DNA of 64,000 nucleotides from Natronosalvus rutilus (GCF_024204665.1 NZ_CP100355.1:3701451-3765450), one strand, 5' to 3'; shown: positions 38,126 through 47,217, counted from the first letter of the stretch. The notes: a model not told the origin generated them from the sequence alone. A program made the numbers and translations.

Positions 38126-39160
38126 TCAGGACAGCGAGAGGCCGCGAATCTCGACCGTGTCGCCCTCCTCGACGCGACCGATGATCTCGCCATCGGTCTC
38201 GTCGGCGAGCGCCTCGGCGTCCGACTCGTCCAGAGCAACCACGAAGCCAGTGCCCATGTTGAAGGTGCGGTGCATCTCCTCGTCGGCGACGTTCCCCTCC
38301 TCGGCGACGAACTCGAAGATCGGCTGAATCGGCAGGGGACCTTCGATCACGTAGCGATTCTCGCCCATTCGGAGCAGGTTCGTCCAACCGCCGCCCGTGA
38401 CGTGTGCGGCAGCCCGGACGTCGTGGCGACGCATCGGCTCGAGCAAGTGCGTGTACAGCCGGGTTGGTCGAAGCAGTTCCTCGCCGATGGTGACCTCGGG
38501 GTCCAGCGGAAAGGTGTCACCGTAGTCGTGGTTCCGGGTGACGGCCTCGCGAGCGAGCGTGAGGCCGTTCGAATGGATGCCGTTCGAGGGGAAGCCGACG
38601 AGGACGTCGCCCGCTTCGGCATCTTCATCGAGAATCTCGTCTTTGAGCGCGAGGCCAGCACAGGTTCCGGCCAGGTCGAAGCCGCTGACGACCTCGGGCA
38701 TGACCGCGGTTTCCCCGCCCAGGAGCGTGAGGTTCGCTTCCTCGAGGCCGACGGCGAGTCCCTCGCCGATTTCGGCGGTGAGGTCGTCGTCGGGTTCGTC
38801 GACCGCGAGGTAGTCGACGAACGCGACCGGTTCGACGCCCGCGGCGACGAGGTCGTTGACGTTCATCGCGATGCAGTCGATGCCGATGGTCGAGAAGTCC
38901 TCAATGGCCTCGGCGACGAGGAGTTTTGTGCCGACCCCGTCGGTCGCCAGCGCGAGGTAGCGGTCGCCGATGTCGAGCAGGCCGGCGTACTCGGTCGTTA
39001 TGCCGCTCCCGAACGCCTCGAGGAGCGCGGCCGTGGCGTCCTCGCTGGCGTCGACGTCGACGCCCGTCTCGGCGTAGGTGAGTTCCTCTGGCTCGCCATT
39101 ACTGTCGTCTCCGTCGCCAGCGCCGGAACCACCCCCCGCCTCGTTCGCCTCGTTGGTCAT
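38126..39160 (-). CDS. purM: phosphoribosylformylglycinamidine cyclo-ligase
   Basis: 344 aa, closes the imidazole ring to make AIR in purine synthesis. Family features include YAETGVDVDA, the nucleotide-binding ATDGVGTK loop, LLGGETAVMPE and FPSNGIHSNG. A Gly/Asp/Asn-rich leader of about 25 residues precedes the conserved part, a halophile-type extension. Start at ATG 39160; nine codons further upstream is another ATG that is less likely. Confidence 0.94.
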   Translation of the reverse strand: MTNEANEAGGGSGAGDGDDSNGEPEELTYAETGVDVDASEDATAALLEAFGSGITTEYAGLLDIGDRYLALATDGVGTKLLVAEAIEDFSTIGIDCIAMNVNDLVAAGVEPVAFVDYLAVDEPDDDLTAEIGEGLAVGLEEANLTLLGGETAVMPEVVSGFDLAGTCAGLALKDEILDEDAEAGDVLVGFPSNGIHSNGLTLAREAVTRNHDYGDTFPLDPEVTIGEELLRPTRLYTHLLEPMRRHDVRAAAHVTGGGWTNLLRMGENRYVIEGPLPIQPIFEFVAEEGNVADEEMHRTFNMGTGFVVALDESDAEALADETDGEIIGRVEEGDTVEIRGLSLS

Positions 39161-39240
39161 GCTCGAGAGAGCACGGGGCGAGGGCAAAAGGTCACCGGTC
39201 CAGCGTCGGAGTGGGCGGGCGACGGACGCTACGGCGAGCC

Positions 39241-39342
39241 GCGATGTGGCGTTCGGCAGCGTCGCGTTCGGTGGTATTGTGGGTGGCGGTGTCGCGTTCA
39301 GCGATGTGACGTGGGGGCGTCGCGTTCAGCAGCGTCGCGTTC
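39241..39342. repeat. 15-base-periodic GTCGCGTTC repeats upstream of purM
   Basis: GTCGCGTTC occurs at 39261, 39291, 39319 and 39334, and GCGATGTG at 39241 and 39301, spacings close to multiples of 15. No gene is visible in 39161-39367. Confidence 0.65.
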
Positions 39343-39367
39343 GACGGTTCGACCTAGCCGCTCGAGG

Positions 39368-39715
39368 TCAGGCCTCACTGACAGCCAGTTCGAGGACGCC
39401 CTCGAACGCGGCGGATCCCGATCCGTCGAGTAATGCAACGTCGCCCTCGTCCCTGTCGTACTCGATGAGGCCGTGATCCGCTACCATCGGCAGATGCACG
39501 TGGACGAGCGAAACGTGAACGTCTCGTCGAACGCGTCGACGGTCCTCGGCGTCGTCGTCCGGCAGGCACTCTCGTCTCGTGACCGCCTCGACGAGACCGT
39601 CGACGCTGTCCCGTCCTCGTTCCGCAAGTGTAGTGAGGAGCCGTCGCTGTCGCGGATTCGCGAGTACCCGATACGCTACCTCTCGATTACGGACCATCGG
39701 TCGTGTCTTCGACAT
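39368..39715 (-). CDS. winged-helix protein, DUF7344-like
   Basis: 115 aa. NREVAYRVLANPRQRRLLTTLAERG begins a winged helix typical of haloarchaeal DUF7344 proteins, with the recognition helix in a VHVSLVHVHLPMVADHGLIEYD region and a short wing. No membrane segment. A likely cytoplasmic regulator with unknown target. The start at 39715 or 39697 cannot be decided; the frame extends further upstream with poor composition. Confidence 0.72.
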   Translation of the reverse strand: MSKTRPMVRNREVAYRVLANPRQRRLLTTLAERGRDSVDGLVEAVTRRECLPDDDAEDRRRVRRDVHVSLVHVHLPMVADHGLIEYDRDEGDVALLDGSGSAAFEGVLELAVSEA

Positions 39716-39857
39716 CGTACCAGTCCCTTCTCGAGTATCGAGGTGAGGACTGCGCCTAACCATGCAGATGCACCGACAGGAGTCCCATTTAGACAATATC
39801 GACGGAACACGCAACGGCAGCGACAGTGGACCGCCAGCCGCTCGATTCGCTACCCGA

Positions 39858-40769
39858 TCAAAACGGACTCGAGAGGTAGGCCTTCGGGATCGCGTTCCGA
39901 ACCGTGACCAGCGGGTCGACGACCTGGCTGATCTCGAGGCCGCCGACCAGACTCGAGAACATGTACGCCTCGGTGTCGTCGAAGTCGTGTTCGGCGGCGA
40001 GCAAGGCGATGGCGTCCTGGTTCACGAGTTCGCAGGCCGCCTCGAGCGTCTCGGCGCTCGCGAGGGGCTTCCAGGCGTCGCTCGTCTCGATCAGCGGGCG
40101 CTCGAGGCTCGTCGCGGGGTCGGAGACGACCTCGAGGGTGACGTTGATCTCTGTGGCAATCTCTGAACCCGTCCCGCACATCTCGCCGTCGGCCATCGCG
40201 GCCTTGCAGTCGCCCATCGCGAGCATCGCGCCCTCCTGGAAGACGGGGAAGTAGACCGCGTTGCCGGCCGTGACGTCGGTCGTGTCGAGGTTGCCGCCGT
40301 GGTCGTGGGGCACGAGCGTACTGTAGCCGTCCTCGGCGGTGGCGACGCCGATCGTGCCGATCACCGGCGCGAGCGGGACCTCGAGGTCCGCGAAGGCGAG
40401 GGTGCCGTCGTCGACCGGCGTCATCTTCGACCGCGGCGACTCGACGTTATCGTGGCCGTCGAGCAACCCGAAGCCGTCGATGGTAACGACCCGGCCCGCG
40501 TCCTCCGCGATGCGAATCTCCTCGATTTCGACTCGCAAGACGTCGCCGGGTGTCGCCCCGTCGACCGCGATGGGACCGGTCGCCGCGTTCACCTCCTCGG
40601 GGACCGCCTCGAGGACGTCCGAGTCGTCCTGGATCGCGCCCTCGAGGCTGTCGGCCGTCTCGACGGTCAGGCTATCGCCCGACTCGACGGTGATCGCTGG
40701 CTCGAGGTCGGGGGTGAATTCGTAGAGTTTGCTGTCCTCGTAGCTGATCGTGTGATCGGTATCGGGCAT
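39858..40769 (-). CDS. acetamidase/formamidase family protein
   Basis: 303 aa of the FmdA/AmdA family, zinc-dependent amidases that release ammonia from formamide or acetamide. Visible signatures are ATGPIAVDGATPGDVL near 60-75, HDHGGNLDT near 158 and GDCKAAMADGEMCGT near 185, which contribute conserved His, Asp and Cys. Length is as expected. No amide transporter is next to it; substrate unknown. ATG 40769 is preferred over an upstream ATG. Confidence 0.9.
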   Translation of the reverse strand: MPDTDHTISYEDSKLYEFTPDLEPAITVESGDSLTVETADSLEGAIQDDSDVLEAVPEEVNAATGPIAVDGATPGDVLRVEIEEIRIAEDAGRVVTIDGFGLLDGHDNVESPRSKMTPVDDGTLAFADLEVPLAPVIGTIGVATAEDGYSTLVPHDHGGNLDTTDVTAGNAVYFPVFQEGAMLAMGDCKAAMADGEMCGTGSEIATEINVTLEVVSDPATSLERPLIETSDAWKPLASAETLEAACELVNQDAIALLAAEHDFDDTEAYMFSSLVGGLEISQVVDPLVTVRNAIPKAYLSSPF

Positions 40770-40862
40770 GGCTCGAGTACAAATAGGGGTGTCCCGGCCA
40801 TCAAACCGCATGGTCGTTCGCGGCCGTCGACCGTTCCAGCCCGACGGACGGCCCTCGAGTGC

Positions 40863-41564
40863 TCAGAACGTCACTTTACCCTCGAACGTCGCCACCAGTA
40901 TTCCATCCTCGAGCGGGTCCGGAGCCGTGGCCTCGCGCTCGTCCGGGTCAAGGGCAGCACCCGCGTCCAGGTAGTCGACTCTCGCGACACCGCCACTGTC
41001 AATGACGTAGACGACCGCGCTGAATCCGATATCGCTCTCCCAGACCGCTCCGTCATCGGAGACACCCGCTGTCGCGCCGGCCGCACGCAGCAAGAAGACG
41101 GTCGTGGCTCCCTCGTGCCAGTCGAAGGTCTCGCGTTCTCGAACGCTGTGACCGATCCGGAGGATTCGATCCGAGCCGGACCGGGCACACAGCAGGTTGT
41201 GGGTGAGGTACGCTTCGTCGAACGCGATGAGGTAGTCGATCACCGCCTCTTCATCGAATCCTTCCGGCATGACGGGGTAGGGGATCGTTTCGGCCGTCTC
41301 GTGCTCTTCGCGGTCATCCCCGTACTCTACCTCGACCGTCTCCGGGTCAATGTCACACTCGGGCCGGGTCGGCTCGCCGTCGAACGCCTCGAGGACGCGG
41401 CTCTCGTCCCCGCCACCGCCGTCAATTTCATCGTTGCCACCGTTCCCACCGTTTTCAGCGCCGTTTCTGTCGTCCACATTCGAGGGCCTGGCTTCGTCGG
41501 CCAGACAGCCCGCCGCGGCCGCCGTCGTGGCACCGAGTGCGGCCAGTATCGCTCGCCTGTTCAT
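40863..41564 (-). CDS. Tat-type lipoprotein of an unnamed family (paralogue B)
   Basis: 233 aa, same organisation as the protein at 14648-15298: MNRRA signal, lipobox with Cys20, then a Gly/Asn/Asp linker (about 27-55). Shared motifs are RPEC (Cys70), ETIPYP (92-97), PEGFDEEA and EAYLTHNLLC (117-126, Cys126). The two cysteines are again 56 residues apart. The C-terminal third is beta-rich in both. No characterised homologue recognised; presumably displayed on the cell surface. Confidence 0.8.
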   Translation of the reverse strand: MNRRAILAALGATTAAAAGCLADEARPSNVDDRNGAENGGNGGNDEIDGGGGDESRVLEAFDGEPTRPECDIDPETVEVEYGDDREEHETAETIPYPVMPEGFDEEAVIDYLIAFDEAYLTHNLLCARSGSDRILRIGHSVRERETFDWHEGATTVFLLRAAGATAGVSDDGAVWESDIGFSAVVYVIDSGGVARVDYLDAGAALDPDEREATAPDPLEDGILVATFEGKVTF

Positions 41565-41588
41565 ACCCGTTCGTACGAAAACAGGGGT

Positions 41589-41595
41589 GAAAAAG
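41589..41595 (-). promoter_or_regulatory. TATA-like box of lipoprotein B
   Basis: CTTTTTC on the minus strand, 28 bases before the ATG at 41564; weaker than that of paralogue A. Confidence 0.38.
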
Positions 41596-41604
41596 TCGAT
41601 GAAG

Positions 41605-41624
41605 GCTAAAATCGACGTTTTAGC
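41605..41624 (-). promoter_or_regulatory. shared upstream element of the lipoprotein paralogues, copy B
   Basis: GCTAAAA-TCGACG-TTTTAGC is an inverted repeat with seven-base arms. On the minus strand AAACGTCGATTTTAGC (41605-41620) aligns with AAACGTGCGTTTTAGC upstream of paralogue A, at 41 versus 40 bases before the start codon. Confidence 0.55.
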
Positions 41625-41640
41625 TTACAAGAACGGATCG

Positions 41641-42282
41641 TCAGAACGGGAGGCCGAACTCGAGGTAAAACAGCGCGAGCAGGCCGGCACACGTCGCGAA
41701 CGTCACCGCGAAGACGGGCTTGCTCCACTCGAGGACGGACTTGCCGTCGAGCGGCCCGAAGGGGATCATGTTGAATGCGGCCAGGAACAGGTTGATCACG
41801 ACGCCCATGTGCCCGACTTGCTGGAGCAGCGCCGGCCCCTCGAGTACCCGTGTCCCGACGAGTACCGGAAAGAAGAACCCGGCGAGGATCAGGTTCGTCA
41901 CTGGGCCGGCGACCGAGATCAGCCCGTTCTCGCGATAGGTGATCCGCCCCCGGTGGTAGACGGCACCCGGCGCGGCGAAAAGGAAGCCGATCAGCGCGCT
42001 CATGATCGCCAGAAAGAGCATCTGGTAGTCGGCTCGAAACGCCGCGACCTGACCGAAGCGAACCGCGACGACCTTGTGAGCGAGTTCGTGGAGCAAGAAC
42101 GCGACGCCGACGGTGACGAAGCTCAGCGCGATCATCATCGCGAAGTGGCCCGGCGACGCCAGTCCGAGGTGGACGGGGGCGAGCAGGAGGGCGAACGCGA
42201 CGCTCAGGACGATCCAAGCGAGCGCCAGGTCAAACAGTTCCCGATCAGTGAAGGTGAGCGGGGAGGGTCGTTCGTAGCTCAC
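41641..42282 (-). CDS. M50-family membrane metalloprotease (site-2-protease-like)
   Basis: 213 aa, about six membrane segments. The zinc motif HELAH lies near 65-69 within a hydrophobic helix, and the third ligand in NMIPFGPLDGKSV (near 175-187). It is thus a minimal intramembrane protease core without a PDZ domain. The gene starts within the stop codon of the TraB-like gene (four-base overlap), a strong sign of a joint function. Confidence 0.9.
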   Translation of the reverse strand: MSYERPSPLTFTDRELFDLALAWIVLSVAFALLLAPVHLGLASPGHFAMMIALSFVTVGVAFLLHELAHKVVAVRFGQVAAFRADYQMLFLAIMSALIGFLFAAPGAVYHRGRITYRENGLISVAGPVTNLILAGFFFPVLVGTRVLEGPALLQQVGHMGVVINLFLAAFNMIPFGPLDGKSVLEWSKPVFAVTFATCAGLLALFYLEFGLPF

Positions 42283-44054
42283 GAGAGGACCTCGTAGATC
42301 AACTCGAGGCTGTTCTGTGCGCCCCTGATGAGTTCGTTCATCAGCGCGTCAACCCCGCCGAGTTCGCCGCCGGCCAGCCACGGCAAGACGACGAGCGGGA
42401 AGAGGAACGTCGCGATCATGCTCCCGACGTTCGTCAGCGCGACGATCATGATGAGTCGGAACAGCGGCACCTCGAACATCTCCTCGATGGATTCCGTGAT
42501 GGGTTTCGACGTGTCGCCGATGATGGTGTTGAGCGTCCTGATGTCCATGACGTTCACCGGGCGGTACCGGAGTTCGACGTACCCGGCGAACCAGCCGGGA
42601 GCCAGCAGCGGGTTGATGCTCGTGAGCCAGGCGATGGCGCCGCCGACGCCGGCGCTGGTCCAGCGTGCACCGGCCAGGCGAGCCAGCGTGAACGCGAAGA
42701 TGCCGTTGAACAGGAACCACGCGAGGAACACCTTGAGCAGGAAGACGTCCCGGACGCCGGCCATCAACAGGAGGAAGAAGAAGCCGACGAACGCGACCAT
42801 CACGAGGTAGCCGATGACCTTGAAGATCGAGAACCGGCGACTGGATGCCGTTCCCGTGATCGACTCCATAGCCGGCAGGGTTTCGGGTGCCGCGAGGTAG
42901 CGTTCGATGCCGGCTTTGTGGCCGGCGCCGACGACGGCGACGACGTCGTAGCCCTGCCCCCTGAGCGTGTGGAGTTTGTGGGCGATGAAGGCGTCTCGCT
43001 CGTCGATCAGTGCGTTGGCTCCGCTCGGACTGAACCGGCGGAACTCCTCCATCATGGCGGCGACGACGTCCCCGTCGGTCATCTCCTCGATGTCGATTTC
43101 CTCGATGTTCTCGACGTCCGACGTGAGCGCATCGAGCAAGAGACCGACGGCCGCACCAATGGCGACCCCGATCCCGAGTCCGACGAGTCCGCTGACGATG
43201 CCACGAATAGCGAAGTCCCCGGCCGCCTCGAGCGCGCTGGCGTCGAACGGGCCGACGTACGTCTCGGTGGCGACGAGTGCCCCCATTCCGACGACGCCGA
43301 GTACGGCACCCGTAACTACCCGGAGCGAAGAGCCGCTGAGCAAGCGACCGGTGTACTCGTCTGCGTGCTCGAGCGACGGGAGAAAGAGCAACCCGACGAA
43401 GAGCCCGCCGATCAGCCCGATGCCGAGCGCGCCCACGTACTGGAGCATCGTCGGATTCGTAATTCCGAGGCCGAGTGCGCTCTCGAGGCCGGCCGTGGTG
43501 GCAAATAGGGTTCCAAAGAGGAGCCCCAGGGCGAGGCCGAACACCCCACCGAAGGCGACCGAAAGCGTCCGAGGGTCAGTGACCCCGAGGGCGAGTCCGC
43601 CGACCATCTTGAACTTCTCGGTGGCGGTGAGTCGCGCCCAGAACCGCTGGATCGTTACCTGAATGTCCCGGTCGACGAGGGCAACGCCGTGGCCGTTTCG
43701 CTCGGCCGCCTCGATGGCCGCCTTCATGTCGGCGCCGGGTTCGACGTCGAACTGTTCGCCGAGTCGCGACTGAACGTACGAGAGCATCCAGTAGGCCAGA
43801 AACTGGAAGACGGTGTTGCCGCTCAGGAGGTCCTTCGCTTCGATGTCATCGGGCGTGCCGCCCTGCATCTGGCGGTAGCGCCCCTCGTCGAGTTCGACGG
43901 CGACGACGTCGGGGTCCTCGCGGTCGATCGTCTCGTGGACGTCGTCGACGCTCCGCTGGGAGACGTGGGCCGTCCCGAGAACGTAAATCGAGCCACGGTC
44001 TCGTTCCGGCGGCTCGGGCGTGTCCGGAACGGTCGCGTCACCTGCATCGCTCAT
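42279..44054 (-). CDS. TraB/PrgY-family membrane protein
   Basis: 591 aa. The N-terminal TraB domain has GTAHVSQRSVDDV (27-39), VAVELDEGRYRQM, and, much later, VVAVVGAGHKAGI (around 370), the GxxH-type motifs of the TraB/Tiki superfamily. A hydrophobic region with about six helices (160-320) is inserted inside the domain, and several helices follow from 405 on. TraB proteins inhibit pheromone signalling in enterococci and Tiki cleaves Wnt. The archaeal role is unknown. Coupled to the M50 protease; has a TATA-like box at 44077-44083. Confidence 0.88.
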   Translation of the reverse strand: MSDAGDATVPDTPEPPERDRGSIYVLGTAHVSQRSVDDVHETIDREDPDVVAVELDEGRYRQMQGGTPDDIEAKDLLSGNTVFQFLAYWMLSYVQSRLGEQFDVEPGADMKAAIEAAERNGHGVALVDRDIQVTIQRFWARLTATEKFKMVGGLALGVTDPRTLSVAFGGVFGLALGLLFGTLFATTAGLESALGLGITNPTMLQYVGALGIGLIGGLFVGLLFLPSLEHADEYTGRLLSGSSLRVVTGAVLGVVGMGALVATETYVGPFDASALEAAGDFAIRGIVSGLVGLGIGVAIGAAVGLLLDALTSDVENIEEIDIEEMTDGDVVAAMMEEFRRFSPSGANALIDERDAFIAHKLHTLRGQGYDVVAVVGAGHKAGIERYLAAPETLPAMESITGTASSRRFSIFKVIGYLVMVAFVGFFFLLLMAGVRDVFLLKVFLAWFLFNGIFAFTLARLAGARWTSAGVGGAIAWLTSINPLLAPGWFAGYVELRYRPVNVMDIRTLNTIIGDTSKPITESIEEMFEVPLFRLIMIVALTNVGSMIATFLFPLVVLPWLAGGELGGVDALMNELIRGAQNSLELIYEVLS

Positions 44055-44076
44055 TGTCGGGGTAACTCGCTCACGG

Positions 44077-44083
44077 CTTTTAC
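44077..44083 (-). promoter_or_regulatory. TATA box of the TraB/M50 unit
   Basis: GTAAAAG on the minus strand, about 26 bases before the ATG at 44054. Confidence 0.42.
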
Positions 44084-44157
44084 CAGTATCGAAGGGTAAC
44101 GAAATGTTCCTCGAACAGAACGCGAACGATGCCGGTTCCAGACGCGACTGTTCCTGA

Positions 44158-44445
44158 TCACCGTCGTCGACGAGTACCGGTCAGCGCGGCCACCTCGAGG
44201 AGCAACGCCGGGAGGACGAGGCCGAGCACGGCGACCCCTGCCAGACGGAACGTCAGGCCGTCGATCGACCGCGCGGCGAGCCACGCGAGGCCGAGCGCGG
44301 CGGCGAGAACGAGGCCGCCGACGAGTAACTGTCCGGGAACCCCAAGCCATCGGCGTAGGGTTCTGTATCTGTCTCTATTTCTACCTCTACCGCTGTCTCG
44401 AGCGCGCATCTGTGCGTTCGTCTCGAGTCCGTACGCGACCGTCAT
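44158..44445 (-). CDS. small hypothetical membrane protein
   Basis: 95 aa: a basic Arg-rich N terminus (1-32) followed by two hydrophobic segments (about 38-58 and 64-88) and an Arg tail. No family recognised. It is divergent from the thioesterase gene with very little space between, so its true start may be the later ATG at 44409. Confidence 0.45.
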   Translation of the reverse strand: MTVAYGLETNAQMRARDSGRGRNRDRYRTLRRWLGVPGQLLVGGLVLAAALGLAWLAARSIDGLTFRLAGVAVLGLVLPALLLEVAALTGTRRRR

Positions 44446-44522
44446 AAGTGCTGGTGCTCGAGGCGTGGGTGATCGAGACCGATCCGAAAGAGACTGATTC
44501 CCGGGCGGAGAAGCCAGCAGCG

Positions 44523-44969
44523 ATGACCGCGCTCCTCGAGACGCTGATCGAAAACCGCGAGATGGTCCAGCCGAATCACTCGAACAACCTCGAGACGGCC
44601 CACGGGGGGAACGTCATGCTCTGGATGGACGAGATCGGGGCGATGTCGGCGATGCGGTTTTCGGGCGAGACCTGCGTCACGGCCCGCGTCGACCGGATGA
44701 ACTTCGAGCGACCGATCCAGGTCGGCGACGTGGCGTTCATCTCGGCGTACGTCTTCGAGTCCGGTCGGACGAGCATAAAGACGCGACTCCGGACCTACCG
44801 CGAGGACCTCCGGACGGGCGAACGGGAGAAGACGACCGAGTCGGTCTTCACGTTCGTCGCCGTCGACGACGACGGCAAGCCGACGCTGGTTCCGGACCTG
44901 ACGATCGAGTCCGAGCGCGGCGAGCAGTTGCATCAGGAGGCGCTCGAGTACGATACTGGCGATCGCTGA
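44523..44969 (+). CDS. acyl-CoA thioesterase, hotdog fold
   Basis: 148 aa from ATG 44523. The hotdog signature is QPNHSNNLETAHGGNVMLWMDE (shortened: NNLETAHGGNVMLWMDE), matching the YciA/BACH acyl-CoA hydrolases, with Asn/Asp positions for catalysis. It releases CoA from acyl-CoA. The frame is open back to a GTG at 44448, but that stretch does not match family N termini. Codon bias good; no operon partner. Confidence 0.87.
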   Translation: MTALLETLIENREMVQPNHSNNLETAHGGNVMLWMDEIGAMSAMRFSGETCVTARVDRMNFERPIQVGDVAFISAYVFESGRTSIKTRLRTYREDLRTGEREKTTESVFTFVAVDDDGKPTLVPDLTIESERGEQLHQEALEYDTGDR

Positions 44970-45086
44970 GCGCACGGTGACACGAGCAGCGTCCACGTTG
45001 GGAGGGCCAGTATCGGACCACCCCGGCGCCCCACCGACGGACCACGACCGACGCTACTAACCCGTCGAGCACCGTCAGCCCCGACG

Positions 45087-46034
45087 ATGAGAATCGCGAT
45101 CACGGGTGGCACCGGGTTCGTGGGGTCGCACCTGGCCCGGCGTCTCGGCGACGACGGGCACGACCTCGTACTGATCGCTCGAGGGATCAACGAGCGCAAC
45201 GCCGACCTGCTCGAGCGTGAAAACGTCGAATTCGTCCCAGCCGCCGTGACCGACCGGCGGGCGCTACGCGAGGCGTTCGTCGACTGCAACGTCGTGGCAC
45301 ATCTCGCGGGGATCAACTACGAGCGCGAGACACAGACGTACGAAACCGTCCACGTCGACGGGACGAGAGCCGTCGTCGAGGCGGCGGCCGACGCGGGCGT
45401 CTCGAAACTCCTCCTCACGAGCTACCTGCGCGCACGTCCGGACTGCGGGTGGGCGTACCACGAATCGAAGTGGAAAGCCGAACGGATCGTCCGCCGGTCG
45501 GGACTCGAGCACACGGTCGTCAAACCCGGCGTGGTCTACGGGCCGGGGGATCGGATGCTGTGGGGAATCGCCCGCTCGCTCGCGACCGTTCCGGTGTTTC
45601 CGCGGGTCGGGCTCGGCGAGCGCCGGATTCGTCCCGTGGCGATCGAGGACCTCGTCGACGTGTTGGTGGCCTCGACCGTCGAGGATCGGCTCTCGGAGAC
45701 GACGGTCGCCGTCACGGGTCCAGAGGAACTGACGGTCGCGGAACTCGTGAAGCAAGTGGGCGACGCGATCGGGCGGAACCCCATCGTCGTCCCCGCGCCG
45801 GTCCGGGCACACCTCGTCTCGGCATGGATGCAAGAACGGGCACTCGAGACGCCGATCGTGACGACCGCCGCCGTCCGGATGCTCGCCGAGGAGGCGACGG
45901 ATCCGGCGCCGGAAGCCATGTGCGATCCCCTGCCGGAGGCCCTCGAGCCAACCCGGTCGTGCTCGAGGCGGCGAATCGCGGCGGGGCTCCCTCGACTGGA
46001 GCCGTTCGGTGTCGGGGAACTTCGGTGGCCCTGA
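45087..46034 (+). CDS. NAD(P)-binding epimerase-like protein (NDUFA9-like SDR)
   Basis: 315 aa extended or atypical short-chain dehydrogenase. Rossmann motif GGTGFVGSHLA at 7-17. The catalytic Tyr-Lys pair is YHESKWKAE near 129-137. The arrangement VVKPGVVYGPGDRM and the VEDLVDVLV-type C-terminal segment match the group related to complex I subunit NDUFA9, often involved in quinone or lipid metabolism. Substrate unknown. Confidence 0.87.
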   Translation: MRIAITGGTGFVGSHLARRLGDDGHDLVLIARGINERNADLLERENVEFVPAAVTDRRALREAFVDCNVVAHLAGINYERETQTYETVHVDGTRAVVEAAADAGVSKLLLTSYLRARPDCGWAYHESKWKAERIVRRSGLEHTVVKPGVVYGPGDRMLWGIARSLATVPVFPRVGLGERRIRPVAIEDLVDVLVASTVEDRLSETTVAVTGPEELTVAELVKQVGDAIGRNPIVVPAPVRAHLVSAWMQERALETPIVTTAAVRMLAEEATDPAPEAMCDPLPEALEPTRSCSRRRIAAGLPRLEPFGVGELRWP

Positions 46035-46092
46035 CGGTCTAGGACGATTCGTCGAACTCGAGTTCGCCTCCCTCCCCGCCCCCGTCTCGAGC

Positions 46093-47151
46093 CTACGGAA
46101 ACCGAATCGCCTTTTCGGCGGGATCGATCTCGACCTGTCCGCCGATCGGGATGGGAACGGTCGGCCACGCGTGCCCGAACTCGAGTCCCTGCACCACCGG
46201 CACGTCGGGGTTGTACTCCGCGAGGACGTCCGCGACGACCTCGCGCTGTTGCTCCCGGTAGGTTTCGCGCCACTCCGCCGGCCGATCCTGCCGGTGGGAC
46301 CGCGTCGCCGGTCGACCGACGAGGACCCCCGAGAACCGCTTGAGCAGACCGCGTTCACCCAATGCGCGCAGCACGCCGGCGACCCAGTCGGGGTCGGGGA
46401 CTTCCTCGGAGGTCTCGAGGGCGAGTACCGTCCCCTCGAAGGCGTCGTCCTCGGGCAAATACCGGTCCGCGAGGAACTGCTGGTCGATGATCTCGAGACA
46501 GCCGCCCCAGACCCGTCCGGAGACGGCGTCGGTCCCGCCCGACCAGTGCCAGCCGGGACTGACCTCGGTGTCCCGGGGCGTCTCGAGGGCCTCGGGATCG
46601 GCCCAGTTGCCGGGCTGGTCGGTGAACCGCTGGGCCGGCTCGAGCGCCCCGATCGAGTCCTCGAAGAACGCTCGCTCGGCGTACGCGACGGTGTGATCGA
46701 ACATCTCGCCGTCCATCGCCAGTTCGACCATCACGGCGGGACCGTAAAACGAGACGATTCCGAGGTTCCACAGGTACGTCGCGAGGTTGGTGTTGTCGCT
46801 GTAGCCGTAGAACCGCGTGGGGTTCTCGCGGAGGACGTCCGGGTCGAGGTGAGAGAGCATTCGAATCTGATCGTTGCCGCCGATGACGGCGATCACCCCG
46901 TCGATGTCGGGATCCGCGAAGGCGTCCATCACGTCTCTCGCTCGCGCTTTGGGGTTTTCGTATAGTTCCTCCCGGCCCATCTCCGTGGTCGGGTACTCGA
47001 CCGGTTCGAGGTCGAAGACGGTTCGCAGGCGCTCAAGTCCCAGTTCGTAGACGTGAGGCACCTCGAGTGCGGGATTCGACGCCGGGGCGGCGACCGCAAT
47101 CTGACTGCCTCGCTCGAGTGGCGGTGGCGTGACGAACTCCTGATCGTCCAT
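46093..47151 (-). CDS. S66-family serine peptidase (LD-carboxypeptidase/MccF-like)
   Basis: 352 aa. Nucleophile Ser118 in GYSDNT, with Glu246 in ALETSEE and His327 in FGHAWP, gives the S66 Ser-Glu-His triad. Bacterial members trim murein tetrapeptides or inactivate microcin C. Haloarchaea have no murein, so MccF-like hydrolysis of aminoacyl- or peptidyl-nucleotides is a better guess. Located 66 bases after the HAD phosphatase gene on the same strand, possibly cotranscribed. Confidence 0.88.
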   Translation of the reverse strand: MDDQEFVTPPPLERGSQIAVAAPASNPALEVPHVYELGLERLRTVFDLEPVEYPTTEMGREELYENPKARARDVMDAFADPDIDGVIAVIGGNDQIRMLSHLDPDVLRENPTRFYGYSDNTNLATYLWNLGIVSFYGPAVMVELAMDGEMFDHTVAYAERAFFEDSIGALEPAQRFTDQPGNWADPEALETPRDTEVSPGWHWSGGTDAVSGRVWGGCLEIIDQQFLADRYLPEDDAFEGTVLALETSEEVPDPDWVAGVLRALGERGLLKRFSGVLVGRPATRSHRQDRPAEWRETYREQQREVVADVLAEYNPDVPVVQGLEFGHAWPTVPIPIGGQVEIDPAEKAIRFP

Positions 47152-47217
47152 AGGTGTGACTGTGCCGGTCGGCTCAAGAAACTATGGCAGGTTTGTGGGG
47201 CGATAGCACGGTCCGGG

